Below are positions 1 to 12,322 of a stretch of DNA of 64,000 nt, one piece after another (position 1 is the stretch's first letter; every line of letters begins with the position of its first letter). This DNA comes from Timema cristinae. Its lineage: Eukaryota > Arthropoda > Insecta > Phasmatodea > Timematidae. Position numbers and translations under genes: made by a program. The DNA lies in assembly GCA_039000515.1 (NCBI GenBank), contig JBCFYV010000001.1, positions 32,448,061 through 32,512,060 on the forward strand, given 5' to 3'. The notes beneath the pieces were generated by a model that did not search any database, was not told where the DNA came from, and saw only the letters and a program-made list of their open reading frames with translations.

Positions 1-719
1 TTCTCTAATCACTTCTTTTCTTTATACAAATACCAATGTAACAATGTCAGCTTAGTGGTACAAATAAATTAAATTAACATATGTGTGATGGTTAGTACTG
101 TTTAGTTTTTATTAGTTCTTGAATATTGGGTTTAACAGTTGGTAGGTAGTATTGCTAAGAGCTCAAGGAAAAATTATCTTAATTTAGAAAATGGATTGAA
201 ATAAAGACTGTTTTTAATAAGCCGATCTTTAACGTTATTTCCAAATTGTTCCAACTACCCTTCCAGCGGTGAGTGCCTCAAACCTGGCCAGGTTGGTAAC
301 CACTTGTTTAGAGCGAGAGTGAATGTATTTGTTAATTAATTAAAATTATGACTTTTTAAAAATTAATTCAAAGTTTATTAAGCTATAAATAGAAACAGTT
401 TTTCAGGTATTTTAAATTTAGTCGTTTTCTATGGGACCAAACAAAATTTTATAGCATATATTTTTTTAATTAAAAGTAGCATTTCAAGACAAACAATAAT
501 GTAAAGTAATACTTTTCGATAGAAACATACGGCTGGACGAGGCTCAAATTAATATATTTGATGGCATTTTTAAGTTTTTATGTAGTCAACATTATTAGGA
601 TATTATCTTGAAAATGTTTTTAGTGTTTGAACAATGTCAATCTGGGCATTGCCTGTGGTAGCGAAGCAAGTTTGCTTTGCTTCAAACAGAGCCAAAAATC
701 TCTTCATTTTATTGCTTCC

Positions 720-915
720 AACCAGGTTTTTAATTAATTAAAAAATAATAAAAAATTGTTTAAAATTTTGCTTCGGGGTACCCACGATTGTGCACAGAGT
801 CTACTAATTTTAAAATTTCACATGGCGTCCAGTAGATATCGTTCAATGCTGATTACAGACAGACGGACGGACAGATAAATAAACTTTTCATTTTATTGGT
901 AAAGATATGAGTTTT
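720..915 (-). repeat. dispersed repeat with GTCTGTCTGTC-type motif
   Basis: Contains a run of CAGACGGACGGACAG-like tetramers next to CTGATTACAGACAG, a combination seen in non-autonomous Helitron- or LINE-derived repeats of arthropods. No termini were resolved. The orientation is a guess. Confidence 0.35.
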
Positions 916-924
916 TGATGTATT

Positions 925-1158
925 AGCTATGTCTGTCTTATCAAGTAAAATTGAACTTCTGATGACAAGAGAGATCGAGGTTCAAGTCCCAGTTGGGTGT
1001 ACTGTTTTTTTTTTTTCAAAATAGTATTCCACTCTCTCTCTCAGTGCAGATATGGGTACACTTCCTCTAAATTGAACCTTACTCGTCCCTAACTCACTAG
1101 CGTAATTAGTACTGCATATAACCTGACCAGGTAGTAAGTAAGAAGCGGTGCTTAAAAA
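925..1158 (+). mobile_element. SINE-B copy
   Basis: Shows the B-box-like GAGGTTCAAGTCCCAGTTGG, then the CCACTCTC...TGGGTACACTTCC body and a tail with TAGCGTAATTAGTA and GGTAGTAAG...GCGGTGCT. Diverged, head partly lost. Confidence 0.75.
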
Positions 1159-1159
1159 A

Positions 1160-2660
1160 AGTAAAATGGAATATAACTCGTTTATTTGCCATTTATCTTA
1201 TTTCACATTCAACTTTTCTAGATAGGCAGTGTTTGTAGAAATACAAAGTTTGTATTCCTGAAACGTACGAGTATATTTTACAAGGTACTTTGACAAATGT
1301 TCACATTTTACTTTATTGTTTCTTTATTTAAAACACATTACAGGATCTTGTAATTAACTTATATTTTAACATATTTTTATAAACTAAAATCTGTAAAATA
1401 CTTAGAGTCGGGTGGATTTTACTTGTAACGTTGACTTTATTTTTACAGTTTGGCAAATATCTCGTTTATTTTAATTAACAAAGACACATTGCCCTTAAAA
1501 TAAACTAATCAAAATGAATACATTTACAAAATATATAGACATCTAAGAACGTTTCCATCCCATTAGGCCTATGCCATATTATGTCCTGCTCAGAATATCT
1601 TATAACGTTTTATAAGAAAGGTTTAAAATATTTACAGATGGCTTTATTATCATAATTTCAATCTATAAAACTACCTTGTATATTTCTGAGCAGGTAGCCA
1701 CAATACCACCCTCCAAAGAATACCATTAAATGAGCACCAATTTACCCATTTCACCCATGAGCAATGCTTTTAAAATTACATATATCTTATATTTATACTA
1801 TTCAAACACACACACCTAAAACCTATCAATTTTATTCATGATAATTTTTAAATTATTCGAGCAAGAATCCCTACATGCAGCAAACAAATTTAATTGGTAG
1901 TGTTAGTAATGACATAATACATTCTTAATATAAAAATTTCTTTTAAATCCGAACCTACAGAAAATAAGATAAAATGGAATTATAAAAATGTATATGGAAT
2001 ACAAACATACTTTATAAAACTAAATATAATTTAACATCTAGATATTATTTTCATATCGATACTACAAAATAACTAAAAACGATACTTCAATATATATTCA
2101 ACCAATAATTTTATTCAAACTATTGTTTAGTTTCTTATAATGTTCTTTTTAAGTGATATTAAATTTTATTTTAGTAAAATCAGGTTCAATTAAGTTTAAT
2201 TTTATGATACAGGAAATTAAACACATACACAATAATTACAACTTTAAATAGAATGGACTCATTATACAAAACTTACCACAATGAAGATTTTAATAATATA
2301 GATTTGTAGCAAGATAATTAAGAAATGCTGATGGAATTGTATAAATATATAAAATTTAACTGCCAACCAATAAGGCAAATACACATCTTGAGTTATCTGA
2401 AGTAAGACAGAACGTTACTATATAGGTAAAGTTCATTCACTCTGTCGAGAAAGGTGGTCAATCCAGACTCTTTTACTGTCCATTTCTAATTAAAATTACT
2501 AGGCAATATGAGATATGTAATTAATAACAATGACTCATACATATTAAAATTATTCAATTTACAATGACGTTGTCATGTTAATTCCATAATGAAATTTAAG
2601 TATGAAATTGTAAAAATTAAATTTTATACTTATGATCATTAGTTACAGATGAAAACGCAG
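1160..2660. other. AT-rich stretch, no gene seen
   Basis: About 1.5 kb of very AT-rich DNA without a coding signal, a repeat match to the other families here, or a clear structure. Confidence 0.6.
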
Positions 2661-2663
2661 ATA

Positions 2664-3148
2664 TCTATACTTATAAAATAACATGTCCTGATTGACTGAC
2701 TGACTGACTGATTCATCATCGCCGAGCGCAAACTATCAAGCCTACAAGCATGAAATTCGGACTGTATATTCATTTTGTTATGTAGGCACCCACTAATAAA
2801 GGATTTTAGAAAATTCCACCCCAAAGGGGTCAAAATAGGGGATGATAATATGTATGATAATATGTATGAAAGTCCGTCATTTTGAAAGTTACATAAACAA
2901 AATTTTGTATTTCGGTTATTGACGTAAAACAAATACGTGTTTCAGGAATTTTGGAAATTTTATTTAATAAGGGATGAAAAGGGGGGTGAAAATTTGCATC
3001 GGACTTGCATTATTTTTGATCTGAGGTCAAGTTATGGTCATCAACGCAACGTAATATTTTAAATTAATCTGTAAATACATATGTATATTTTCGTATTTGT
3101 ATATAATAAACTTCCACGCGAGCAAAGCCGCGGGCAACAGCTATCTAG
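2664..3148 (+). mobile_element. non-autonomous Helitron
   Basis: The 5' end begins TCTATACTTATAAAATAA directly after an A, followed by a (GACT)n-rich leader and ATTCATCATCGCCGAGCGC. The 3' end has a GC-rich block (CCACGCGAGC...GCCGCGGGC) then CTATCTAG, followed by a host T. A 5' TC start, a 3' CTAG end, a subterminal GC-rich block and insertion between A and T without a target duplication are the diagnostic features of Helitrons. There is no Rep/helicase coding capacity in 485 bp. Confidence 0.8.
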
Positions 3149-3816
3149 TTTCTCATAAAATAATTTATAGCAAACCATTAAATAACAAATACGTTTATCT
3201 ATAGTCTTATTAACTAGATTTGCAATAACATGATTTTAATTAGTAAAATTATTTTAGGATATACACACATTTGTTTAATTCAAATTACTTATGTTTTTAT
3301 CAATTTGAATATTTGATAAACTTGCTTCGTTAATAATTTTTCAAAATTTATTTTTAACTAAAGGTATAGCATGTGAAAACTATAGACTTTTCGCGAAGAA
3401 AATTACTACTAACATTGTATATTATGTTTGAAGAGACTTGCCAAATATTTGGTTTCATATAAAATATTGCACATCAAGTTAACCTGATGCAAAATTAAAA
3501 TTGTTCCCTTTTCCATAGATGAGATTTGATAGGGCCTGTTTTTAGTGATATCAAACTTGTTAAAAAAAATATCAGCATCTGTACCTTCAAAATTTAACGC
3601 TGTATTTTTGATAGTTAAATAAAATCCATGTCTATAATAATTTTATCGGTATGATTTTAATGAAAGTAAAAGAATAACTGTTAAATTAATATATCTCTCC
3701 GAGTATACAATAACCATATTAATTATATAATGATATCTCATCACTTTGAAATAAATCGACGGCCGACGGCATTATCAACGTTATTCATTTGTTTTGAGTG
3801 ATCAAGTACTGTAACT

Positions 3817-4156
3817 CAAGGGCTCCCAAACATTTTAGACCAAACGAGCCCTTGAAAGAAAGAAAAAAAAATTTTGGAGCCCTCATAAAATGTTTACACT
3901 AATATTATGAACATTCTGTCGATTAATACAGTTCAATTTTACAAGCATAAAAGTATACAACAAACAAAAAATAAAGTCTATGGCTGCACTTTGGCAAATA
4001 TCCTTTATTCAAATGCGAAAAAATGGTCAATCCTAATTACTGATGCTATTCCTTAGTATGAAAAACAATTTAAAATATTCTAAAACTGCCACATTGAACT
4101 TGAGTTAATTATGGCGGATCCCAAGGGCTCCACGAAACAAAGTTTGAAAACTTCTG
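3817..4156. mobile_element. hAT-type MITE, 340 bp
   Basis: Ends are imperfect inverted repeats (left CAAGGGCTCCCAAACATTTT; right, read inward, CAGAAGTTTTCAAACTTTG). It is flanked by an 8-bp target duplication with one mismatch: CTGTAACT (3809-3816) and CTATAACT (4157-4164). An 8-bp duplication and CA(A/G)-type termini point to hAT. A related, more decayed copy lies at about 29890-30168. Confidence 0.75.
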
Positions 4157-4220
4157 CTATAACTTAACAAAACTATATTTAACATACATTTTTGTTAAGT
4201 TACTGGTTTTTTATCATTAC

Positions 4221-4462
4221 CTACAGCCTACCACCCTTTAGTGTATACACTGAATTACTAACTAAGTTAACGGTTTTATTGATTAGGAAGGCTATATTTA
4301 TAGGAATTGTACCAAAATTCGCGTGGAAGAAAAGTGTAAAACCATTAAAAAACCTACAATCAGTACATTAAACCAAGATTTGAACCTCGATCTCCACGTC
4401 ATCGGCATTCTAGTCTATTGCGAAAGTAGCTCCTTAGACCGTGCGGCCACCGACGTGGCTGT
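4221..4462 (-). mobile_element. SINE-B copy (B2 head)
   Basis: On the minus strand the head has GGTGGCCGCACGGTCTAAGG and the B-box GAGGTTCAAATCTTGG, followed by the SINE-B body. The tail is degenerate. Confidence 0.75.
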
Positions 4463-4687
4463 GTTAATAGTTGACGTATGGATAAACTATATTCCAAAGT
4501 AAAAGTAAAGATTAAGTGGAATACTACTTGTGCAAATTTTTTAATACTTTTTTGTCTTTGCTTAGTATTTGCCAAAAAGTGAGCAACAATGATAATACTT
4601 AGCAGCTGTCGAAATGGTTTGTTTATATCCAAAGTTATTGCAGTACACTAATTGATTAAGTGGATATGGTCCAATTTCATAGGAAGG

Positions 4688-4795
4688 GGATTATGACGTG
4701 ACGTATAAATACATGAAAGTAGCTGTAGTAACTGTTTTATATGTCGCATAAGGAAGGTCCTTCCTGTGAAAATTGAATTGTAGCAATCACTTATC
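4688..4795 (+). repeat. dispersed repeat G, copy 1
   Basis: Shares the order TGACGTATAAATACATGAAA, then GTAGCT...GTAACTGTTTTA, then AAGG(T)TCCTTCCT(A/G)TGAAAA with copies at 24458, 38893 and 53744. Family unknown. Confidence 0.55.
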
Positions 4796-4811
4796 AAGTA
4801 ATATAATAATA

Positions 4812-5064
4812 CTTAGCACCGCGTCTTAATAACCGATCGGGTTATACGCTTAAGTACTAATTACGCTAATGGAATAGGAATTGGAACGGTTGAATATAGA
4901 ATAAGAGAACCCGGATTTGCATGGAGGGAGAGTAAAAAAAACACATTTAGGACAAACCACCACCAGTTCCCTTGAGCGAGATTCGAACCTTGATATGCCC
5001 ATCCTCGGCAGTCTAGCTCAACTCAAAACTAACGCGTTAGCTAACAATGCCACCGATGCGGGTC
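4812..5064 (-). mobile_element. SINE-B copy (B1 head), near full length
   Basis: On the minus strand: head CCCGCATCGGTGGCATTGTT, GTTAGCTAACGCGTTAG, B-box AGGTTCGAATCTCGCT, body with CCTCCATGCAAATCCGGG, and tail ending in GGTTATTAAGACGCGGTGCT. Confidence 0.85.
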
Positions 5065-5594
5065 AATTCTCAATTTAGGCGGACATAAACACACGCGATC
5101 GGAAAACACAATGATTTATAAACCATAAATTCCGTTTAAAATGTACTGTTTTTACTGGTAAGAAGTTAAAATTACCTAATATAGGCAATTACTTATTCAC
5201 AATAGTGATGCAACTGAGACCACGCTCTTGAACCGTATCAAAATCAAGAAAAAGCTCGTTAGATAGGGGAAGGTTCAAAGAACTCCATTCCACATTGGCA
5301 AACTATATAATTTACACGATAAATAATTTACTGGCAGAATCGTGCACGCTCTAGCTTACGTGATTTATTGATAGTCTGGAGTTTGATCTCCAGCCGAATA
5401 AATCGGAGGATTTTTTTTTTCCTCTCGAAATTTTAACTCTATACATTTTCTATAATTAAATACTTGTGTATTCCCTTTAAATTCATCACCATAATCCTGG
5501 TCTTTGTGCCATATTTTATCATTTAATTTCGCAAACGAGCCACTAAGGTGTACACTGTATAAATAAAAAACTTTTCTTTTTAAAAATCATTACA

Positions 5595-5810
5595 TAGGTG
5601 ACCTAGCAGTCTAAATTATTAAAGTTGTGTTTAGCTTACTTTTCTTTAGAAGAAAGGTCTGGACTCGAATCCTGGCTGAGTATATTGGGTATGGTTTTCA
5701 AGGTATGAGTCTCAATATTGTGCTCCCACTAATCCTCTCTTCACGCTGATGAGAGTGCCTTTCATCAAAATTACTGGTTTTTTGGGGGTAGGAGCATTTA
5801 AGACTCATTC
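5595..5810 (+). mobile_element. tRNA-like SINE, unassigned family
   Basis: A head GGTGACCTAGCAGTCTAAAT with a B-box-like GGACTCGAATCCTGGCTGAG about 60 bases later, then a body unlike SINE-A or SINE-B. Single copy in the window. Confidence 0.5.
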
Positions 5811-6188
5811 ATTGCCAACTCGAGGTTAACACCCACCTAAGAGAAGTTACAGCCTTTCAAGGCGGCGGTGACGTTGGCGTAGCTACCAACTTTAGAAGGG
5901 GGGCGGGGGTCTTTCGAATACATTAGGGGGGTGTTGACATTTGGCTGTGTTATGTGACATTTAACAACAAATCTAATCATTTACAAAACAGAAGACAAAA
6001 AAACTTGGTTTATAAGAATAAATTGTTTATCTTCAAAAATTATGAATAATTGAAGCAAATCTTCATTTTCTAAGTTTCAACCAAAAGTTCTTATTTGTTA
6101 TTAAAGAAAATGTTCTGAATATGTGAACGCACTGCCCTGTCTCAGTAAGGCAATAGGTTTCGGTTCTATGGCGTGTGAAGTAAGTGTC

Positions 6189-6362
6189 TCAGCAGGAGTA
6201 GCACTTGACGAGCCCCACTTCGTCGCAGTTCATGCACTTGAGCGCCACGAACTCTGCGGTGAAGTCGTTGCGGTGCACGGATTTCTTGCTGCCGTTACAG
6301 ACGGCGCAAGGTAGAAGCCGGTACCCGCCACAAACCCTACACTCCGAGCAGGCGTCAGCGCT
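6189..6362 (-). CDS. GRXCR1-like protein, terminal cysteine-rich exon
   Basis: The last coding exon: 57 codons plus a TGA stop at 6189-6191, after an acceptor TTGTTTTCAG (phase 0). It holds four CxxC pairs: CRVC and CAVC in the first half, CMNC and CYSC in the second, an arrangement like a DnaJ-type zinc-binding module. Between them lies the conserved NGSKKSVHRNDFTAEFVALK segment typical of GRXCR1-type proteins. The protein ends on the last CxxC pair. Together with 13942-14007 and 43474-43707 it gives a 157-residue C-terminal region of a longer protein. No clear AATAAA signal was seen within about 190 bases downstream on the minus strand. Confidence 0.9.
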   Translation of the reverse strand, partial: SADACSECRVCGGYRLLPCAVCNGSKKSVHRNDFTAEFVALKCMNCDEVGLVKCYSC

Positions 6363-6462
6363 CTGAAAACAATAAACACATATTTTGTAACAACATTTTT
6401 TTAACGAACACTTTCTAACATAAAGATTATCCAGATATTTAAAATGTAAAGCAGCCAGTTCG

Positions 6463-6690
6463 TTGGCAGCATTGTATAACGTGCTATTTTCGCAGTAGAT
6501 TAGACATTCAATGAGGGGATATCGAGTTTCAAATCTCAGTTTGGTGTACTAAGGGTGGTTTTTTCAATCTCCCTCCACACAAATTTGGGTACAAGTTCTA
6601 TAAATGTAACTTTCCTAATCCCTAAACCCAAAGGTGTAATTATTATATAAGCGTATAACTCCACAGAGTAGTAATTTGTGTTGATAAAAA
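6463..6690 (+). mobile_element. SINE-B copy, diverged
   Basis: B-box-like TCGAGTTTCAAATCTCAGT, GGTGTACTAAGGGTGGTTTT, then a tail with GCGTATAAC...AGTAGTAA. Confidence 0.7.
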
Positions 6691-8084
6691 AAAGTTAGAG
6701 ATTTCCTTTGGACGGTAATTTCCGAAGTTCTACATAGCCATTTTTTATAACTAAAAAAATTAGTAAAATTACAAAAGGGCGAGATTTTAATTTTTTTTTA
6801 AAACTTGAAACGATCTCTTTTGACAATAATTCCTGGAGTTTTACCAGATAAAAAAAAATTAAAGCTAATAAACCAAGAATAGCAAAAAATTAAAAATATT
6901 CGGGGGGGGGGGGGAATTTTAATCTATATGGTCTATACATGAAACGATTCCTTTAGATAATAGTTCTTGGAGTTCTACCCGATAGATTAAAATAAAATTA
7001 AAGTAACTAGATACCTGTTTCATAGGTATGTATCGAGGTAACAAGAATGTTGGCGTAGTTCCTATAAACAATCCTCTTAATTTTAAATTATTATAAGCAA
7101 ATTTCTTCTATATAATGTTAACGTAAAAATAAATTGTTTTTATTTAAAAGAGTTTTAATTTAGTCTATTATGAATTATTATTAAAACAATTTAAATGATT
7201 TACACCCATTTTAATCTATTGGACCTTTTATTTTAACGATTAACTTTCAATTAGAATTAGTTATTATATTAATTAATGCAAAATGTCAAGGTTTTAGGCC
7301 TACAACTTAATTAGAAACACAAATCTAACATAATTTTATTGATGATTAATAATATACTATTTTATACAAGTGTACAAACTGAAATAATGTCGAATGAGCA
7401 CTACAACAGCTATGTATCATTTTAAATAGAACCCCGGCCTTCCAAACATGAGCCAAGGAAAAAAGTAGAAACCAACCCTCTCCTTTCTTTGTCTCGGTAT
7501 TTTTTTTCCCTTGAGTTGGGCAATGTTGAGGGAATCTATTTTGGGAAAGAATGTATACCTGCCAGTCAGTCAACCATACAGGAGACTAAATGTCTAGATG
7601 TACAAAAGTTGAATTAACAGGGGGGAAATGGAATTGAAGTTCTCTACAAGCACGAAGCGTAGTGGATTTGAAACAAAATAGAATGTACGGGGGTTCTCCC
7701 TTAAGAGCTTCAATTACAAATTTTATGCATGGTGCGTATGTTGAAACTCAGACCTCTCGTCATTGATATACCAGAGTATATATGTTTGACGTCTCTTCCA
7801 CGCGTCCAATGATGTGGTTTAGGATGAAGGTTTTTTTAGAGAAAATGTTTCGAATTAAATATTATTAAAATAACATATTTCGAATCGAATTGTAATCGAA
7901 TATTTTAAAGCTATATGTCATCAAGTCTAAATCGAATACTAGGTTGAATCACATTTTCTTATATTCAATAAAATAAAAATGACATCAAAACCGTGTTTAA
8001 ATAATGGATATATCATGAATATAACTAAATTTGCAGGTTTCTCTAATAAAATGTAATTAATAATGCTCCATTGATAACGTATCC
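6691..8084. other. intronic DNA, no gene seen
   Basis: AT-rich, with a poly-G run near 6901-6914 and several TTCGAAT-like motifs around 7850-7940. Two loosely repeated blocks (about 6705-6850 and 6930-7000) share AACGATTCCTTTAGA-like sequence. No coding evidence. Confidence 0.5.
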
Positions 8085-8490
8085 ATACTAAGGGTCTTCA
8101 ACCCGAAGGTTGATCATAATGTCTTCCCATCCATCCGAAGCTGGGCATGCTCTTAGCCCTCTGTCTGTAAGTCTGTCTGGGAGAAATCACATGTCCTTGG
8201 AAAGTTATATCGGTTCGGTTAGTTTCCCGTTGCTTTCCGCATTGGATAACTATGAACTAAGGAGAAAGAGCTTCCATATTTTGCCGGAAAGTTATTTTCA
8301 TATATTTTTCAAGGTTATTTTACGTGCCACAATCGATGTGGGACCAACGGCTTTACTTCTCCTCCGAAGGAAATTGTACTACGGATTTTTTTTATCGATC
8401 TTAAAGAAAAATCCATTGACCCCAGCTGGGTTTGAACCCACAAACATCGGGTTCTGAGGCGAATAATTTACCCCAAGACAACCAAGGCCC
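8085..8490 (-). mobile_element. SINE-D copy, near full length
   Basis: On the minus strand the tRNA-like head contains GGTTGTCTTGGGGTAAATTA and the B-box TGGGTTCAAACCCAGCTGGG, then the family signature GGATTTTTCTTTAAG, a central TGTGGCACGTAAAA and a 3' part with GAAGCTGG(G)CATGC. The family is about 400 bp long here. Confidence 0.8.
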
Positions 8491-8657
8491 ACTATACTTC
8501 TCCATAAAGCTAAATTATTTAGAATGTTTACTTTTAGATTGAAACTCTGAACTAAATTCTATCGAATTCAAATCTGGATTCTATTAAATTTCGAGTTCTA
8601 TTCAAATATTTCAGAATTAACCACTACTTGCACCGTAACTATAATTATACTATTGTT

Positions 8658-8782
8658 AAGCCTGCGTGAAACTTCAAAATTTTGAATCTTAATCTTCCTA
8701 AAATTCGTATTCGGAATTTGAATCGATTACGAACTCTCGCAAGATTTTAAGATTCAAAATTTTGAAGCTTCGCACAGGCCAA
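8658..8782. mobile_element. 125-bp hairpin MITE
   Basis: Arms GCCTG(C/T)G...AAACTTCAAAATTTTGAATCTTAA and its complement at the other end pair over about 33 bases around a short centre. No clear TSD, superfamily unknown. Confidence 0.6.
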
Positions 8783-9177
8783 ACATTCTTATTATTATCG
8801 TCACAGTGCAAATAGTCGTTATAAGCCAAGGACGAATTAAAGGAATTTGTTTTTTAAAAATCCTTCATGATTTGAACAACAGTTGCCAGGGTTTATTTGA
8901 AAGGATGTACTTTTTTATGTCTTGGTATTGCACGAAGTATCTAGCTCTACACAGGCGCTCAAACATAACTGGTTTTCGTGGACAGCCTCAAAGAATTTCA
9001 AGCCTGTGAGCGAATGTCGAAATATCGACTCTCCCCTTCACCCCCTCCCTCTCTTCGGCTTCCCCCCTTTCCCTCTCTTTCTTTACTCAAGTCTTGCGCT
9101 CCATTCTTGCTAGTGGCTTACGTAACATTTTTCAACCATAACCGGGTCAGCAATGAATGAATTTGTAAGTGTGAGGC

Positions 9178-9630
9178 CCGACACCTTAACCCAGTCGGTA
9201 GCGTGTCTGTATACTGAGCTAAGGCTCCCTGGTTCGATTCCTGACATGATCGAAAAACTTATCATAGATAAAATTTGGAGTCATCCTTTCACAGTGATGA
9301 ATTAACGACTGGGGCTGGATGTTGTGTCTGTTCTAGATCTTAGTTAATCAACAAGTCATGTGATTACAAACCCTTCCTTCACCTCTGACAAGACATCTTG
9401 TGAATGTGGGGAATGCCAGGCCTCCCCGTGGTTCGGATCCCACGTTAAACTGTAGGTCCTCCATTTCATCTCACAATCACCCTACCATTACACATTAGCG
9501 TAATTGCGTATAACCCGAACGGGTAGTAAGACGCGGTGATAATAATAACAAGTCGTGTACTGGTATGCCTATAAGCAGTCAGTTTGGAAAGTGTACGTTA
9601 AATATTTCAAATAGATTAAATTAAAAATGT
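9178..9630 (+). mobile_element. SINE-C copy split by a SINE-A insertion
   Basis: The left part (9178-9349) has the tRNA-like head ACCTTAACCCAGTCGGTAGC and B-box CTGGTTCGATTCCTGACATG. The right part (9559-9630) has the family 3' end GTTTGGAAAGTGTACGTTAA then ATATTTCAAATAGAT. The two halves are separated by the 5'-truncated SINE-A at 9362-9546. Confidence 0.85.
9362..9546 (+). mobile_element. SINE-A, 5'-truncated, nested in SINE-C
   Basis: Starts inside the family at TGATTACAAACCCTTCCTTC and runs to the standard 3' end (GGGTAGTAAGACGCGGTG then ATAATAAT). It is flanked by 12-bp direct repeats AACAAGTC(A/G)TGT at 9350-9361 and 9547-9558 (one mismatch). 5' truncation plus a variable TSD is the mark of target-primed reverse transcription. 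Confidence 0.88.
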
Positions 9631-10814
9631 GAGTGTGAAAGGAAGGGTAGTAGAGTGAGAAAGGGGGAAAGGGAAGGGGGAAAATAAAGGGATGGGGGTA
9701 GACATATAAAAAAAAAATTATTAATTTATAAATTATTGTCTAACAAATAGGTAGAACCTAAAAACTACTGTCCAATTTTCACGGGAAAAACAATTTTAAC
9801 AAATACAAACTTTTTTGTTTTCAATATTGATAACGTTTTACTTGATTATTAGTGATAGATATTATCAATCAATTGACGTAAGAATGCGTGGAAGTACATC
9901 TAGTAGCTATTCTATCTATGGTTTAATGAAAATTATTGGACTGTGCATATCTAAGGGTTCTTTTTCGACTCCCAAAACTTCACCAAAATTTATTAAATTA
10001 ATCCCCCTCATTTCACTTGGTAGTTATATCTGTTCTAGAGTGAAGCTAGTTTTCATGTTATGTGTTTTTATAATTGTTCGGTTCAGTTCAGTTTGTATAC
10101 TTAAGATATCCTTTGCCCTTAAAATAATAGACATCGAAAATCTATATACACAACACCGGTGGGAATTTGGGCAAAGCTTTGGTCTCGTTTTGTCAGATTT
10201 TGTGAGTTAGAATCCTACCATAAGCCCTACTATAATTATATATTTTCTAAATTTATTTCCACTCACTCGATGTAAATGCGAGTACAGATCCTTTAAATTA
10301 TACCAATTATACCTTTCTAATACCTTGCTCCAGCTGGGCAAATATGCGAATAGCCTGGTTCAATAGCTAGACGCATGACATGGACATGTGTAGATCTATT
10401 AAACTCGTATGAACTATGTGCCTACTAAAATAAAATAAAATACTACGGTTAAATAACGTTGAGTGTTTCCATAATCTTTTTTTTATCACTTATTTCTCAA
10501 ATATAGAATATTTATGTAAGCACTCTGATACAGAATATTTATGAATATACTCTCTTATATTATAATTTTTTAATGTTTTTCTCTTTAATGTATGTTCGTA
10601 AACCATTTTATACGTTGAAGGTCAGGGGAATGAGGAGATACTAAGTTACTAGGGTGAACATTAAACAAATTAAATGGGAGTAAAAAAGTCCACTCTCAAA
10701 ACCAGACTTCGACTATTTTCTGCTAGTTGAATTTTTTGTATTAAAAGATTAGTTATTTTCTTGAGAAAGTGTTAAATTTACACCAGATTTACACAGTCAT
10801 CAGAATAGAACAGG
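9631..10814. other. intronic DNA, no gene seen
   Basis: Includes a purine-rich patch at 9640-9700 and an open frame at 9815-10210 (plus) with no recognisable domain and non-coding-like composition. Confidence 0.5.
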
Positions 10815-11048
10815 GCACCTTGAGTCTGTCGGTAGTGTGTCTGTCTACTTAGTTGACAGTCATGGGTTAGATTCTCGGCAGGCCCTTAAAGAAGGTCTCA
10901 TTGGGGGAATATAGTTGAGGTTACCATTTTCACAATGATGGATTGACGTCCGAGGAATTGGGTGTTGTATTTTTTTTTCACCAAATTAATTTAGTTTTTA
11001 ACTTGATTTACTAGGTTGATTCAGAAAGTGCATGTCAAATAAATAAAA
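10815..11048 (+). mobile_element. SINE-C copy
   Basis: Head CACCTTGAGTCTGTCGGTAG, a central TTCACAATGATGGATTGACG, and the 3' end TTCAGAAAGTGCATGTCAAA then TAAATAAAA. Confidence 0.8.
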
Positions 11049-11628
11049 TAGTATGGTGTACCCCATAGACTTTCTCGCTCCTTTATCTAAATCATGCTAA
11101 TGGCTAGAAGATATATTTGAAACACAAAGGGGAAAACAACATCGCATTTCACAACAAAGTAAACATTAAATAATATACAAAGTTACTGAAACATAGTCTA
11201 TTATTTGTTCTGTGCATTTTAAGTTCATTTCCCAAAGCTCTATAAAATAGGTATTTTACTGTAACTTGGAAAATATTTATATTATTAAATATTCTTTCAC
11301 ATAAAAGTATTTATTTTTAAGAAGCCTACAACTTTGTAGTGATAAATTATTTCGTATCTCAAAGAGTGGAGAAGATATAATCCAGTTGGAAATTTCCACT
11401 ATGTAAAGTACTCTCAATGGCATTATAATGGAAAAAATGAAACGCGCCATTTTGTTTGTGATACTAAACCATGTCTTAGGTACAAATATTAATCAAAACT
11501 GTGAGATCCGATTTTGAGAAAATATTTTTATCACTTTTTTCTCTTAAGTAAACTATCATAAATTTTAGGTCTGAATAGATATTAATTCCATAAATACCCC
11601 TGGGGAACCTTCTGAAAACTTTAAGTAC

Positions 11629-11911
11629 CAAGGGTGACCTGGCGGTCTAGGGGTAAGGTATCAGACTTCTTTGTTGGGGGTCCAGGGTTCAATTCTCAGT
11701 CCCGGCACAGCTTTATCTGATTACCAAACCCTTCCTTCACCTCTGACAAGACGTGTATTAATCACAACTTGTGAATGTGTGGAATGCCAGACATCCACCG
11801 TGGTTCGGATTCCACGTTAAACTGTAGGTCCTCCATTTCATCTCACCATCACCCTTCCATTACACATTAGCGTAAGTGCGTATAATCCGAACGGGTAGTA
11901 AGACGCAGTAC
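11629..11911 (+). mobile_element. SINE-A copy, full length
   Basis: Complete head (GGTGACCTGGCGGTCTAGGG, B-box AGGGTTCAATTCTCAGTCCC), body with ACCTCTGACAAGACG and GTGGTTCGGATTCCACG, and tail GGGTAGTAAGACGCAGTACT leading into the A/T triplet tract. No convincing TSD, probably because the triplet tail expanded. Confidence 0.85.
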
Positions 11912-11942
<31 letters not shown>

Positions 11943-12322
11943 TATTATTATTATAATTATTATTATTATTATAATTATTATTATTATTATAATAATAATA
12001 ATTATTATTATTATAATTATTATTATTATTATAATAATAATTATTATTATTATTATAATTATTATTATTATTATAATAATAATATTATTATTATTATATA
12101 TTATTATTATTATTATAATTATTATTATTATTATTATAATAATTATTATTATTATTATAATTATAATTATTATAATAATAATTATTATTATTATTATTAT
12201 AATTATTATTATAATAATTATTATTATTATTATATATTATTATTATAATTATAATTATTATTATTATTATTATAATTATTATTATTATTATTATTATAAT
12301 TATTATTATTATTATTATTATA
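11912..12322. repeat. 410-bp A/T-only triplet tract
   Basis: Made entirely of AAT/ATT triplets, beginning as the 3' tail of the SINE-A just upstream. Blocks of (AAT)n and (ATT)n alternate more than a dozen times, so the tract carries many potential hairpins. Confidence 0.9.

Noticed and set aside
2639..2932. Minus-strand frame of 97 codons
   Set aside because: Antisense within the non-autonomous Helitron at 2664-3148.
6123..6314. Plus-strand open frame of 63 codons
   Set aside because: Antisense to the terminal exon of the GRXCR1-like gene, which explains its coding-like composition.
8110..8457. Plus-strand frame of 115 codons
   Set aside because: Lies wholly inside a SINE-D copy.
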